Shown here: positions 1-8,637 of the stretch, piece by piece
Position numbering within the stretch: the first letter of the stretch is position 1
How the letters are laid out: each line of letters begins with the position of its first letter
NCBI RefSeq assembly: GCF_000687715.1
Contig: NZ_JHXD01000014.1
Coordinates: 24,886-88,885 of the forward strand
Reading direction: 5' to 3'
DNA: 64,000 bases
Source of the DNA: Xylanibacter ruminicola Ga6B6
Lineage (GTDB): Bacteria; Bacteroidota; Bacteroidia; Bacteroidales; Bacteroidaceae
Translations under genes and position numbers: made by a program
The notes under the pieces: generated by a model
The model's database searches: none
Told to the model about the DNA's origin: nothing
What the model saw: only the letters and a program-made list of their open reading frames with translations

Positions 1-275
1 AGTGCGGTACACTCAAAGCGGTTCTCATCGCGAAGATACTTGTTTACAGTCAGGTTCATGTTGCACTGAATGCGTTCGTTTTTCTGAAACTGCAGGTCGG
101 TCCATGCGCGCTCGTTCATAAACTGCTCGATGGTTTGCTGCAGGTTCTCAAACACGCTGGCATCGGTGCCTTGTATCTGACTGTGGTTCACACTAACCTT
201 AACTTGCAGCTCTTGGGCATGTATTCCAAGAACTGCAAGTAGTGCTAGTATGGTTAAACAAGTATTCCTGATCAT
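1..275 (-). CDS. DUF4835 family protein (N-terminal part; runs off the window)
   Basis: The frame opens at an ATG at 275 and runs off the left edge, so only about the first 91 residues are seen. They begin with a signal peptide (MIRNTCLTILALLAVLGIHA) followed by ELQVKVSVNHSQIQGTD, a start typical of the Bacteroidetes DUF4835 family of exported proteins of unknown function. The ATG overlaps the stop of the upstream exonuclease gene by 4 bases (ATGA), so the two are translationally coupled. The family is named from remembered sequence pattern; the function is unknown. Confidence 0.75.
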   Translation of the reverse strand, partial: MIRNTCLTILALLAVLGIHAQELQVKVSVNHSQIQGTDASVFENLQQTIEQFMNERAWTDLQFQKNERIQCNMNLTVNKYLRDENRFECTA

Positions 276-1129
276 CCGTTAAGTTTTGACTCGCGAAGAC
301 GAATTCTTGTAAGTACTTGCTTGGTGTTATACGTGAAGTCGCCCGAAAGAATCCAACTGTAATAGCCTGGGTCGATATGCAGCACGTCGGCTACAGGAAT
401 GCCCTTGTGCTTTCCGAAGTTGAATACCTCGGTGAGGCGTGGATTTCCTTGTTCGTCGAGTAGGGTATTACCGTTGCGATCCTTCATCTCGCCCCAAACA
501 ATACGACCGGCAAAGTCTACATTGTTGTTAGCACGCGAGAATTCGGCTAGCTTGTTCATATCGTTCTCAAGCACCTTCTCGGGGTCTTCATTAGCACCTG
601 GTGCATACTTGTCCAGCTCGCCCATCAGCACACGATAGGTGGCTTCGGTATCCTGGTCGGCACGGTGTGCTTCGAAGTCTTCCTCCATCTTGCGTCCGCA
701 GTAGAACTTATAGGCAGCAGCCAGATTGCGGCGCTCCATCTTATGGAAAATGGTCTGTGCGTCGATCATCTTACACTTGCTGAAATCAAAATCTACGCCA
801 GCACGCAGGAATTCCTCAGCGAGAAGGGGAATATCAAAGTGGTTTGAGTTAAAACCCGCAAAGTCGCAGCCTGTAAATTTCTCGGCCAGCACGGCGCCCA
901 ACTGTTTGAATGTGGGCTTGTCCTTTACGTCATCGTTCGAGATACCCGTAAGCTGGGTAATCATCGGCTCGATGGGCTTTTCGGGGTTTACCAACTCGTT
1001 GCCGCGTTCTTCGTGTCCGTCGGGATATACTTTTATATACGAGATCTGGATAATACGGTCCTTAACCAAGTCAAGGCCCGTAGTCTCCAGATCGAATATT
1101 ACCAGAGGTTTAGTTAAATTCAGTTTCAC
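272..1129 (-). CDS. DnaQ-like 3'-5' exonuclease (DEDDh)
   Basis: 285 residues. The N-terminal 180 residues form a DnaQ/RNase T-type exonuclease: Exo I motif FDLETTG near residue 12, Exo II around GFNSNHFDIPLL near 93, and Exo III HRADQDTEA near 155, which supplies the catalytic His and Asp. The C-terminal 60 residues hold an FGKHKG segment common in Bacteroidetes members of unknown role. It is probably a stand-alone proofreading or repair nuclease acting on DNA ends; it is not fused to a polymerase. It lies 19 bases after dnaN and overlaps the DUF4835 gene, so all three are likely co-transcribed from the dnaN promoter. Confidence 0.88.
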   Translation of the reverse strand: MKLNLTKPLVIFDLETTGLDLVKDRIIQISYIKVYPDGHEERGNELVNPEKPIEPMITQLTGISNDDVKDKPTFKQLGAVLAEKFTGCDFAGFNSNHFDIPLLAEEFLRAGVDFDFSKCKMIDAQTIFHKMERRNLAAAYKFYCGRKMEEDFEAHRADQDTEATYRVLMGELDKYAPGANEDPEKVLENDMNKLAEFSRANNNVDFAGRIVWGEMKDRNGNTLLDEQGNPRLTEVFNFGKHKGIPVADVLHIDPGYYSWILSGDFTYNTKQVLTRIRLRESKLNG

Positions 1130-1148
1130 CTTTTTCTTCTCCCGCTTT

Positions 1149-2273
1149 TTAGTCGTTAATAAGCATAGGCATCATCAGCATAACAACCTCCTGATTCTCT
1201 GGCTGCTCTGAAGGCAGAACCAAACCAGCGCGACTAGAGTCGGCCAACTGGATAATGACATCAGGACACTCGATGTTGCCCAGAATCTCGATAAAGGCGT
1301 TGCCCTTGAAACCAATGCTCATTGGTATGCCGTTATACTCACAGGTCATGCGCTCTGTAGCGGTCTTTGAGAAGTCGTAGTCCTCAGCATCCAGCTGGAA
1401 TGTAGAGCCTTCAACGTGGAAGCGTACCAGATTGCTAGAATCGTTAGCAAATGGCTGTACGCGGCGCAGGGCAGCCAGCAGTGACAGACGATCCAGACGA
1501 ACCTCGTTAGGATTATTCTGTGGAATAACTGAGTTATAGTTGGGGTAGCGACCCTCAATCAGGCGGCACAGCAGCACACCATCACCGTAGTTAACCTCGG
1601 CGTTGCGCTCGTCGAAACGGATGGTAACATCGCCACCATCTTTACCCAGCAGGTTCTTCAGCAGGTTAGCGGGCTTCTTAGGCAGGATAAATGCCGATGG
1701 CTCCTCGCTCTTAATGCTGAATATCTTGTTGCGAACCAGCTTGTGTCCGTCTGAAGCAACTACTGCCAGGTGATCGGGAGTAAGATCGAAGTAGATACCG
1801 TTCATCACAGGACGGAGCTCATCCTGAGCGGTAGCGAAGATGCTACGGTTGATGTTCTCGGCCAGGATGGCGTTCTGCAGAACAATAGTCTTGGCAAACT
1901 CGCTAACTGACTGTGCCACAGGGAATTCGTCGGCATTGTCGACAGGCAGTGAGAACAAACCGTTCTGGTAGGTGATCTTTACCAGATTCTGCTCCAGATC
2001 CACGTCGAATGTGATGGGCTGCTCTGAGAAGCCTTTAACGGCCTCCAGCAGGTCGTGGTTACCGATAGCAAACCGGAAGTCGCCATCGCTTTCGGTCAGC
2101 TCCAGCTGGGTCTTCATCACGTTCTCAGAATCTGATGCTGTCAGATGCAGAACATTGTTTTCGATCTCGAATAAAAAGTCACCCAGGATGGGTAGAGCAT
2201 TTTTACTGTTAATCACTCTCGAGAGTGCAACGAGCTTAGAGCTCAGTGCTGTGCTTGATAATGTAAAACGCAT
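1149..2273 (-). CDS. dnaN: DNA polymerase III beta subunit (sliding clamp)
   Basis: 374 residues, the usual length for a bacterial beta clamp, and collinear with the family from MRFTLSSTALSSKLVALSRV through the middle domain (ELRPVMNGIYFDL) to the C-terminal strand (VVMLMMPMLIND). Two clamps ring the DNA and tether the polymerase and other replication factors. It is first in a leftward unit with the exonuclease and DUF4835 genes, with a promoter at 2318-2349. Its usual C-terminal partner-binding hydrophobic residues are in place. I see no anomaly. Confidence 0.97.
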   Translation of the reverse strand: MRFTLSSTALSSKLVALSRVINSKNALPILGDFLFEIENNVLHLTASDSENVMKTQLELTESDGDFRFAIGNHDLLEAVKGFSEQPITFDVDLEQNLVKITYQNGLFSLPVDNADEFPVAQSVSEFAKTIVLQNAILAENINRSIFATAQDELRPVMNGIYFDLTPDHLAVVASDGHKLVRNKIFSIKSEEPSAFILPKKPANLLKNLLGKDGGDVTIRFDERNAEVNYGDGVLLCRLIEGRYPNYNSVIPQNNPNEVRLDRLSLLAALRRVQPFANDSSNLVRFHVEGSTFQLDAEDYDFSKTATERMTCEYNGIPMSIGFKGNAFIEILGNIECPDVIIQLADSSRAGLVLPSEQPENQEVVMLMMPMLIND

Positions 2274-2317
2274 AGTTTATAGTTATTTTATTATTCTACA
2301 TATTATATTATTGGTTA

Positions 2318-2349
2318 CAAAATTACAAAAAAAAGTTGTAATGAGCAAA
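2318..2349 (-). promoter_or_regulatory. Bacteroidetes-type promoter for dnaN
   Basis: On the minus strand a TTTG (-33) at 2349-2346 is followed after 20 bp by TAATTTTG (-7) at 2325-2318. The leader to the dnaN ATG is about 40 bases. Confidence 0.65.
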
Positions 2350-2388
2350 AAAAAGAGCAGAAATGTGCGTTATTCAAACTATTTTTAG

Positions 2389-2396
2389 TAATTTCG
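2389..2396 (+). promoter_or_regulatory. Weak -7 element for the DUF3127 gene
   Basis: TAATTTCG differs by one base from the TAnnTTTG consensus and lies 44 bases before the ATG. I see no good -33 element. Confidence 0.35.
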
Positions 2397-2440
2397 CACT
2401 CTGAAAACGATATTTTCAACAAAATAAAACAAAAAAGATA

Positions 2441-2821
2441 ATGGAATTAACAGGTAAAATCATTGCGGTAATGGAAGCCCGCGGAGGCGTTTCGGCCCGT
2501 ACAGGCAACTCATGGAAGACTCAGGAATACGTTTTGGAGGTTCCTGGTCAGTATCCTAAGCGTTGCGTTTTTAACGTATTTGGTGAGGACAGAATCAATC
2601 AGTTCAATATCCAGAATGGTGACGAGCTTACCATCCAGTTTGATATTGATGCTCGCGAATATAATGGTCGTTGGTATAACGATGTACGTGCTTACAACGT
2701 TATCCGTGGTCAGCAGCCTGTGGCCGGTGCTCCTGTAGCAGCTCCTTCAGCAGCTACATCACCATTTCCACCAGCACAGGAGCCTGCTAGCGAGGGTTCG
2801 TCTGACGATCTGCCATTCTAA
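2441..2821 (+). CDS. DUF3127 family OB-fold-like protein with an SSB-type acidic tip
   Basis: 126 residues. Residues 1-90 match the Bacteroidetes DUF3127 family (MELTGKIIAVMEARGGVSAR ... WYNDVRAYNV), which looks like an OB fold related to single-strand DNA-binding proteins. A Pro/Ala-rich linker follows, and the protein ends in SSDDLPF, very like the SSB C-terminal tip through which SSB recruits partner proteins. It probably binds single-stranded nucleic acid or acts with SSB partners; that role is inferred. It is transcribed alone, with its own terminator at 2848-2880. Confidence 0.85.
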   Translation: MELTGKIIAVMEARGGVSARTGNSWKTQEYVLEVPGQYPKRCVFNVFGEDRINQFNIQNGDELTIQFDIDAREYNGRWYNDVRAYNVIRGQQPVAGAPVAAPSAATSPFPPAQEPASEGSSDDLPF

Positions 2822-2847
2822 GAGATTTATCCAAGAAATAAGGCTAT

Positions 2848-2880
2848 AGTCCTCACGGTTGTGGGGACTTTTCTTTTTTT
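2848..2880 (+). terminator. Rho-independent terminator of the DUF3127 gene
   Basis: Stem AGTCCTCAC (2848-2856) / GTGGGGACT (2861-2869) with loop ggtt and one T-G wobble, followed by a T-rich tract to 2880. Confidence 0.8.
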
Positions 2881-3016
2881 ACGAGAATCCATATTATGAT
2901 AAATAGAAGTTTCTGTTTTTGCGATATTTCGAACCAATGGTCAGGTTGCTTCAAAATATCGAAGTTTTGAAGCATCTGCTTTAACGATGCTAATTGAATA
3001 ATATTGTTATGTTAGA

Positions 3017-3727
3017 TTATTTGACATAGAAATCCTTAGTAAGATTGTGGTACCAATCGCTGCGCTGACCTGGGAATGATTCTAATACTTGCTCTTCGAA
3101 ATTTACTTGTTCTACGGGATGCTTTCTAAACTCAACCAAATGACGTTTAGGCAGTTTGTTGGGCGTAGTTTTAATCAGACAGATTCTGGTCAAGAATAAT
3201 CCCTCGAAAGCTGCGGCTGACTCTACGTTATCCTGATTATCGGCAGGAATAACTAACGACAGAATACCATCGGTTTTTAGCAGCTTACTGGCTACGTGCA
3301 TCAGACTCTCGTACGTTAAACTTACAGCGTGACGGGCCAGCGTTCGTTGATCTTGTGGGCACGTGAGTGAATCAACGAAATATGGTGGATTACACACGAT
3401 GACATCATACCCTGCTTTGTCATCCATTTTTGTAGCATCTTCTCTATTTATCATAATCCGGTTGACGAATGGAGAGCCTACTACGTTTTCCTGGGCTTGA
3501 TGGACAGCATCTTCATCGATATCAATGCCTGTAACTTGCGCTTCAGGAAAGCGTTGAGCCATCATTAGTGCTACCAGTCCGGTGCCCGTTCCGATGTCCA
3601 GAATACGTGCTGCTGCAATGGGCGCGTTAGCCCATGCGCCAAGCAGTGTGCCATCAGTACCAACCTTCATGGCGCAACGGTCCTGATAAACAGTGAATTG
3701 TTTGAATTGAAAGCTGTTTTTTGCCAT
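3017..3727 (-). CDS. trmN6: tRNA1(Val) (adenine37-N6)-methyltransferase
   Basis: 236 residues, class I SAM-dependent methyltransferase of the TrmN6/YfiC family. The SAM loop is ILDIGTGTGLVALMMAQRFP near residue 43, and the N6-adenine catalytic motif is CNPPYF near 111. Known family members methylate A37 next to the anticodon of tRNA1(Val). The N-terminus (FQFKQFTVYQDRCAMKVGTDG) also fits this family. It is a single gene, divergent from lon, with a -7 element at 3736-3743. Confidence 0.88.
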   Translation of the reverse strand: MAKNSFQFKQFTVYQDRCAMKVGTDGTLLGAWANAPIAAARILDIGTGTGLVALMMAQRFPEAQVTGIDIDEDAVHQAQENVVGSPFVNRIMINREDATKMDDKAGYDVIVCNPPYFVDSLTCPQDQRTLARHAVSLTYESLMHVASKLLKTDGILSLVIPADNQDNVESAAAFEGLFLTRICLIKTTPNKLPKRHLVEFRKHPVEQVNFEEQVLESFPGQRSDWYHNLTKDFYVK

Positions 3728-3735
3728 AATCGCGG

Positions 3736-3743
3736 CAAAGTTA
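3736..3743 (-). promoter_or_regulatory. -7 element for trmN6
   Basis: TAACTTTG on the minus strand, just upstream of the trmN6 ATG at 3727. The -33 element is not clear. Confidence 0.5.
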
Positions 3744-3797
3744 CTAATAATTTGTTAATTCTTGCCCCTTTCGTACGTATTTCTTAATTTTTATTAG

Positions 3798-3805
3798 TAA
3801 CTTTG
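3798..3805 (+). promoter_or_regulatory. -7 element for the lon operon
   Basis: TAACTTTG followed by GCAC. It decides the lon start: an in-frame TTG at 3803 lies inside this element, so translation must begin at the ATG at 3830. No convincing -33 is visible. Confidence 0.6.
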
Positions 3806-3829
3806 CACCCCGATTTAATAATTTTGAAA

Positions 3830-6292
3830 ATGAGTAACCAGAATAATAATTCAGCATTTCAGATGATTGCTGATGTAGATGGAGATTTGAAGGATTTTTT
3901 GAATGTTCACACGCCTGACCGTGTGCCCATTCTGGCTTTGCGCAATATGGTTCTGTTCCCCGGTGTGGTAACGCCGATTCTTATTGGTCGTCAGGCCAGC
4001 AAAGCCTTGGTTGAAAAAGCTGAGAAGAAAGGTTTGATAATTGGCGTTGTAGCCCAGCGCGATCCCGATGTGGATTATCCCGATAAGCACGACCTGTTTG
4101 AGGTGGGTGTTTATGCCAAGGTGATGAAGCTCCTCACCCTACCCAATGGCAATATTACCGCCATTCTGCAGGGCTTGGGACGCTTGGAACTGAACGATAT
4201 TGTTGCTACATCGCCTTATCTTGAGGGCGACGTGACAGCGCTTGAGGAGGATCTGCCCGATCCAAAGGATCGTGAGTTCAATACAGCTGTGGCCGATCTA
4301 CGCGAAATGGTTAGCAGATACGTTTCGGTATCGGAAGAAATCCCCGACGAGGCCAGCTTTGCTATCAAGAATATCTCGAACAAGGTGATGATGCTTAACT
4401 TTGTGTGCACCAACATGCCGTTCAACTACAAGGAGAAGCAGAAACTGCTGGAAATCGGTCTTGTAAAGGAGCGCCTGTTCACCACCATGAAGATGCTGAA
4501 CCGCGAGATTAACCTGCAGAACCTGAAGGCAGATATCCGTAACAAAACCCGTGAGGATATCGACGAGCAGCAGCGTAACTACTTCCTGCAGCAGCAGATT
4601 AAGAACATGCAGGCTGAGATGGGTAACGGCGAGTCGCCCGAGAAGCACGAGCTGCTTACCAAAGGCCGCTACAAGATGTGGAAGTTCGAGATTGGTAAGT
4701 ATTTCCGTAAGGAGTGCGACAAACTGGATAACCTGAACCCACAGAGTCCTGAGTATAACGTGCAGCTTACTTACCTGCAAACGCTGGTAAACCTGCCATG
4801 GGGCGAATATACCGTTGACGATCTGAACCTGAAGCGTGCCAAGCGCATCCTGGATAAGGACCACTATGGTATGGAGAAGGTTAAGGAGCGTATCCTTGAG
4901 TATATGGCTGTGCTGGCTCTGCGTGGCGATCTTAAGTCGCCTATCCTGTGCCTCTATGGCCCTCCAGGTGTTGGTAAGACATCGTTGGGTAAGTCGATTG
5001 CCGCTGCCATGAAGCGTAAGTATGTACGTGTTTCGCTTGGTGGACTGCACGACGAGGCTGAGATTCGCGGTCACCGTCGTACCTACATCGGGGCTATGCC
5101 TGGACGTATCATCAAGAGCATCCAGAAGGCTGGCTCGAGCAACCCCGTATTCATTCTCGACGAGATTGATAAAGTAACACAGAATACCCACAATGGCGAC
5201 CCTGCATCGGCCCTGCTCGAGGTGCTCGATCCAGAGCAGAACAACGCCTTCCACGATAACTATCTGGATGTGGATTACGACCTCTCGAAGGTGCTGTTCA
5301 TTGCAACGGCCAACAACCTGAGCACGATTCCTCGTCCCCTACTCGACCGTATGGAGGTTATCGATGTAAGTGGTTATATCACAGAGGAAAAGATTGAAAT
5401 CGCAAAGCGTCACTTGATACCACGCGAGCTGGATAATACCGGTTTGAATATCGAGGCAAGCATGAAGCCTTCGTTCAATAAGGCTGCCATCGAGATGATT
5501 ATTGAGCGTTATACCCGTGAGAGCGGTGTTCGTCAGCTCGAGAAGCAAATCAACAAGGCCCTGCGTAAGATTGCCTTTAAGCGCCAGATTGAGGATGGTA
5601 CTGAATACAAGAAGATTACCCCCAACGAGCTGGAGGGACTGCTTGGCAAGCCACCTTTCTATCGTGATATCTATCAGGGCAACAATTATGCCGGTGTGGT
5701 AACAGGTCTGGCCTGGACTTCGGTTGGCGGTGAGATTCTGTTTATCGAGACATCGCTCTCAAAGGGTAAGGGCTCAAAGCTTACACTTACCGGTAACCTG
5801 GGTGATGTGATGAAGGAGTCGGCCATCCTGGCTGTTGAGTACGTGAAGGCTCATGCCGAGACGCTGAACATCGACTACCGCATTTTCGATAACTGGAATA
5901 TTCATATCCATGTGCCCGAGGGTGCTACACCCAAGGACGGTCCTTCGGCTGGTATCACTATCGCCACCTCGATTGCCTCTGCCCTCACCCAGCGTAAGGT
6001 GCGTAAGAACACCGCTATGACCGGTGAGATCACCCTGCGCGGAAAGGTTCTGCCTGTAGGTGGTATTAAGGAGAAGATTCTGGCCGCTAAGCGTGCCGGT
6101 ATCACCGATATTGTGATGTGTCAGGAGAACGAGAAGGATATCCTTGAGATTCCCGATATGTACCTGCAGGGCGTTAACTTCCACTATGTGGAGAACGTGC
6201 AGGATGTATGGGATTTTGCCCTGACCGATGAGATTGTAAAGAATCCGCTCGATTTCACTATCCCCGAGGAGAATAAGGATTCGAAGAATTAA
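3830..6292 (+). CDS. lon: ATP-dependent protease Lon
   Basis: 820 residues from the ATG at 3830. Domain order is normal for bacterial LonA: N-terminal substrate-binding LON domain ([15 protein letters not shown]), coiled middle region ([17 protein letters not shown]), AAA+ module with Walker [10 protein letters not shown] and Walker [10 protein letters not shown], then the Ser-Lys protease domain with catalytic Ser in PKDGPSAG and Lys in [15 protein letters not shown]. It degrades misfolded and regulatory proteins in the cytoplasm. It is the first gene of a six-gene unit; tgt starts 24 bases after it. An upstream TTG start is rejected because it falls in the promoter. Confidence 0.96.
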   Translation: MSNQNNNSAFQMIADVDGDLKDFLNVHTPDRVPILALRNMVLFPGVVTPILIGRQASKALVEKAEKKGLIIGVVAQRDPDVDYPDKHDLFEVGVYAKVMKLLTLPNGNITAILQGLGRLELNDIVATSPYLEGDVTALEEDLPDPKDREFNTAVADLREMVSRYVSVSEEIPDEASFAIKNISNKVMMLNFVCTNMPFNYKEKQKLLEIGLVKERLFTTMKMLNREINLQNLKADIRNKTREDIDEQQRNYFLQQQIKNMQAEMGNGESPEKHELLTKGRYKMWKFEIGKYFRKECDKLDNLNPQSPEYNVQLTYLQTLVNLPWGEYTVDDLNLKRAKRILDKDHYGMEKVKERILEYMAVLALRGDLKSPILCLYGPPGVGKTSLGKSIAAAMKRKYVRVSLGGLHDEAEIRGHRRTYIGAMPGRIIKSIQKAGSSNPVFILDEIDKVTQNTHNGDPASALLEVLDPEQNNAFHDNYLDVDYDLSKVLFIATANNLSTIPRPLLDRMEVIDVSGYITEEKIEIAKRHLIPRELDNTGLNIEASMKPSFNKAAIEMIIERYTRESGVRQLEKQINKALRKIAFKRQIEDGTEYKKITPNELEGLLGKPPFYRDIYQGNNYAGVVTGLAWTSVGGEILFIETSLSKGKGSKLTLTGNLGDVMKESAILAVEYVKAHAETLNIDYRIFDNWNIHIHVPEGATPKDGPSAGITIATSIASALTQRKVRKNTAMTGEITLRGKVLPVGGIKEKILAAKRAGITDIVMCQENEKDILEIPDMYLQGVNFHYVENVQDVWDFALTDEIVKNPLDFTIPEENKDSKN

Positions 6293-6316
6293 GATTGAAG
6301 ATTTGAAGTATTTGAA

Positions 6317-7459
6317 ATGACATTTGAAGTACAACATACCGATGCAGCCAGCGATGCCCGTGCGGGATTGATTACCACCGATCACGGACAGATTCAAACT
6401 CCTATCTTTATGCCTGTTGGCACAGTAGGAAGCGTAAAGGGTGTGCACTTTAGCGAACTGCGTGAGCAGGTTAAGGCACAGATTATCCTTGGTAACACTT
6501 ATCATCTGTATCTGCGTCCAGGTCTCGACATTCTGCGCCAGGCAGGTGGCTTGCATAAGTTTAATACTTGGGATCGTCCTATCCTTACCGATTCGGGCGG
6601 TTTCCAGGTCTTTTCGTTGACAGGTATTCGTAAGCTTCGTGAGGAAGGTTGCGAGTTCCGTAGTCACATCGATGGTTCTAAGCATATTTTTACGCCCGAG
6701 AACGTGATGGACACCGAGCGTGTGATTGGTGCCGATATCATGATGGCGTTCGACGAGTGCCCACCGGGACAGAGCGACTATAAGTATGCCGAGAACAGTC
6801 TGCGCCTCACCCAGCGATGGCTGGAGCGCTGCGTAAAGCGTTTTAACGAAACCGAGCCCCTGTATGGCTACAACCAGACGTTGTTCCCCATTGTGCAGGG
6901 CTGTACCTATAAGGACCTGCGCCAGGATGCTGCCAAGCACGTGTGCGATGTGCTGGCTAAGCTGAACGACGGCGGTGGTGCTTCGATTGGTGGACTGGCC
7001 GTGGGCGAGCCTACCGAGGTGATGTACGAGATGATCGAGGTGGTAAACGAGATTCTGCCTAAGTCGCGTCCACGTTACCTGATGGGTGTTGGTACACCTC
7101 AGAACATTCTGGAGGGTATCGAGCGCGGTGTGGATATGTTCGACTGCGTAATGCCAACCCGTAACGGTCGTAACGCCATGCTGTTTACCTACGAGGGAAC
7201 GATGAACATGCGTAACAAGAAATGGGAGAACGACTTCTCGCCCATCGATCCCGATGGCTGCGAGATCGACCGCATACATAGCAAGGCCTACCTGCATCAC
7301 CTGTTCAAGGCTCAGGAGCTGCTGGCCATGCAGATTGCCTCGATTCATAACCTGGCGTTCTATCTGCGCTTGGTGGGCGATGCCCGACAGCACATCATTG
7401 CAGGCGACTTTGTACAGTGGAAACGTTCGGTTATCGATCAATTAGGAAGAAGACGATGA
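6317..7459 (+). CDS. tgt: Queuine/preQ1 tRNA-guanine transglycosylase
   Basis: 380 residues. It exchanges guanine at tRNA position 34 for the queuosine precursor. The family core is clear: the Asp of DSGGFQVFSL near residue 92, the IVQGCTYKDLR stretch, GGLAVGEP, and the nucleophile Asp in DMFDCVMPTRNGRNA near 270. The usual zinc-binding CxCxxC is not present; the equivalent stretch reads IDPDGCEIDRIHSKAYLHHL, with a single Cys. This may be a lineage form rather than a defect, since everything else is intact. The stop overlaps the start of the next gene (ATGA). Confidence 0.95.
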   Translation: MTFEVQHTDAASDARAGLITTDHGQIQTPIFMPVGTVGSVKGVHFSELREQVKAQIILGNTYHLYLRPGLDILRQAGGLHKFNTWDRPILTDSGGFQVFSLTGIRKLREEGCEFRSHIDGSKHIFTPENVMDTERVIGADIMMAFDECPPGQSDYKYAENSLRLTQRWLERCVKRFNETEPLYGYNQTLFPIVQGCTYKDLRQDAAKHVCDVLAKLNDGGGASIGGLAVGEPTEVMYEMIEVVNEILPKSRPRYLMGVGTPQNILEGIERGVDMFDCVMPTRNGRNAMLFTYEGTMNMRNKKWENDFSPIDPDGCEIDRIHSKAYLHHLFKAQELLAMQIASIHNLAFYLRLVGDARQHIIAGDFVQWKRSVIDQLGRRR

Positions 7460-8637
7460 AAGAAGCATTTCGTAAGATAAAACATTGGCTGCGATGGCTG
7501 CGTTGGCTTAAATGCCTGAGATGCCTCAGGGTGCTGAATCCGTTCAGTTACCTTAAAAGGCTTGACCGCTACATCATAGCCAAGTTTATTGGTACTTACA
7601 TCTTCTCGATTATCCTCATTATCTCTATCTCGATAGTGTTTGATGTGAACGAGAACCTGGCTAAGTTCTCTACCTATAACGCACCGCTCAAGGCGATTGT
7701 ATTTGATTACTACGCCAACTTTGTGCCCTACTTCGCTAACCTCTTCTCACCGTTGTTTGTGTTTATTGCCGTCATCTTCTTTACCAGTAAGCTGGCGGGC
7801 AATAGCGAGATTATAGCCATGCTGGCAGCTGGTGTAAGCTTTAAGCGCCTGCTGCGCCCTTATATGATATCGGCGGCATTGATTGCTGCCGTTAACTTTT
7901 ATCTGGGCGGCTATGTGATTCCTAAGGGCAACCAGGTTAAGATGGATTTCGAGGCCAAGTACAAGAACAAGGAGCGTAACCTTTCGGCCAACAACGTGCA
8001 GCTGATGGTGCAGCCGGGTGTGATTGCCTATCTGCAGCAGTACGACGACGTGACCAAGACGGGTTACGGTTTCTCGCTCGATAAGTTCGAGAACAAGAAG
8101 CTGGTGAGCCACATGACGGCCTCGGTTATCCGCTACGATTCTATCAGCGACAGCCGTTACCACTGGAAGGCTCAGAGCTATAAGATACGTACACTGAAGG
8201 GTTTGCGCGAGGAGATCGAATCGGGTGCAGTTATCGATACCTTGATACAGATGGAGCCTATGGACCTGGTGTTCTCAAAGGGACAGCAGGAAACCCTTAC
8301 CTCTACCGAGCTGAGCGATTATATCTCGAAACAGGTTGAGCGCGGATCGGTTAACGTGGTGCAGTACGAGGTTGAGTACCACAAGCGCATAGCCACCTCG
8401 TTTGCATCGTTTATCCTCACCATGATTGGTGTGTCGCTGTCAAGTCGCAAGCGTAAGGGCGGCATGGGTATGTACCTGGGTATAGGTCTGGCCCTGTCGT
8501 TCGGTTATATCCTGTTGCAGACTATCAGTGCCACCTTCGCCATCAATGCCGACACGCCTGCGCTGTTGGCTGCGTGGATACCTAACTTATTATATGTAAT
8601 CATAGCATACTTCTGCTATAGACAAGCACCGAATTAA
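7456..8637 (+). CDS. LptF/LptG-family lipopolysaccharide export permease
   Basis: 393 residues from the ATG at 7456, which overlaps the tgt stop. The YjgP/YjgQ family pattern is clear: a basic N-terminus, LDRYIIAKFIGTYIFSIILI as first membrane segment, further segments near residues 60-130, a periplasmic beta-rich middle region, and two or three C-terminal segments (GMYLGIGLALSFGYILLQTI). It is an inner-membrane half of the LptBFG exporter. Whether it is LptF or LptG cannot be told here. LptC is encoded separately at 26560-27225. Confidence 0.87.
   Translation: MKEAFRKIKHWLRWLRWLKCLRCLRVLNPFSYLKRLDRYIIAKFIGTYIFSIILIISISIVFDVNENLAKFSTYNAPLKAIVFDYYANFVPYFANLFSPLFVFIAVIFFTSKLAGNSEIIAMLAAGVSFKRLLRPYMISAALIAAVNFYLGGYVIPKGNQVKMDFEAKYKNKERNLSANNVQLMVQPGVIAYLQQYDDVTKTGYGFSLDKFENKKLVSHMTASVIRYDSISDSRYHWKAQSYKIRTLKGLREEIESGAVIDTLIQMEPMDLVFSKGQQETLTSTELSDYISKQVERGSVNVVQYEVEYHKRIATSFASFILTMIGVSLSSRKRKGGMGMYLGIGLALSFGYILLQTISATFAINADTPALLAAWIPNLLYVIIAYFCYRQAPN

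Noticed and set aside
3803..3829. Upstream TTG start for lon
   Set aside because: The TTG is part of the -7 element TAACTTTG and would lie at or before the transcription start.
5774..7441. A 555-codon open frame on the minus strand
   Set aside because: It lies opposite the end of lon and nearly all of tgt, both certain genes. Its product has no recognisable domain and the composition expected of an antisense shadow.
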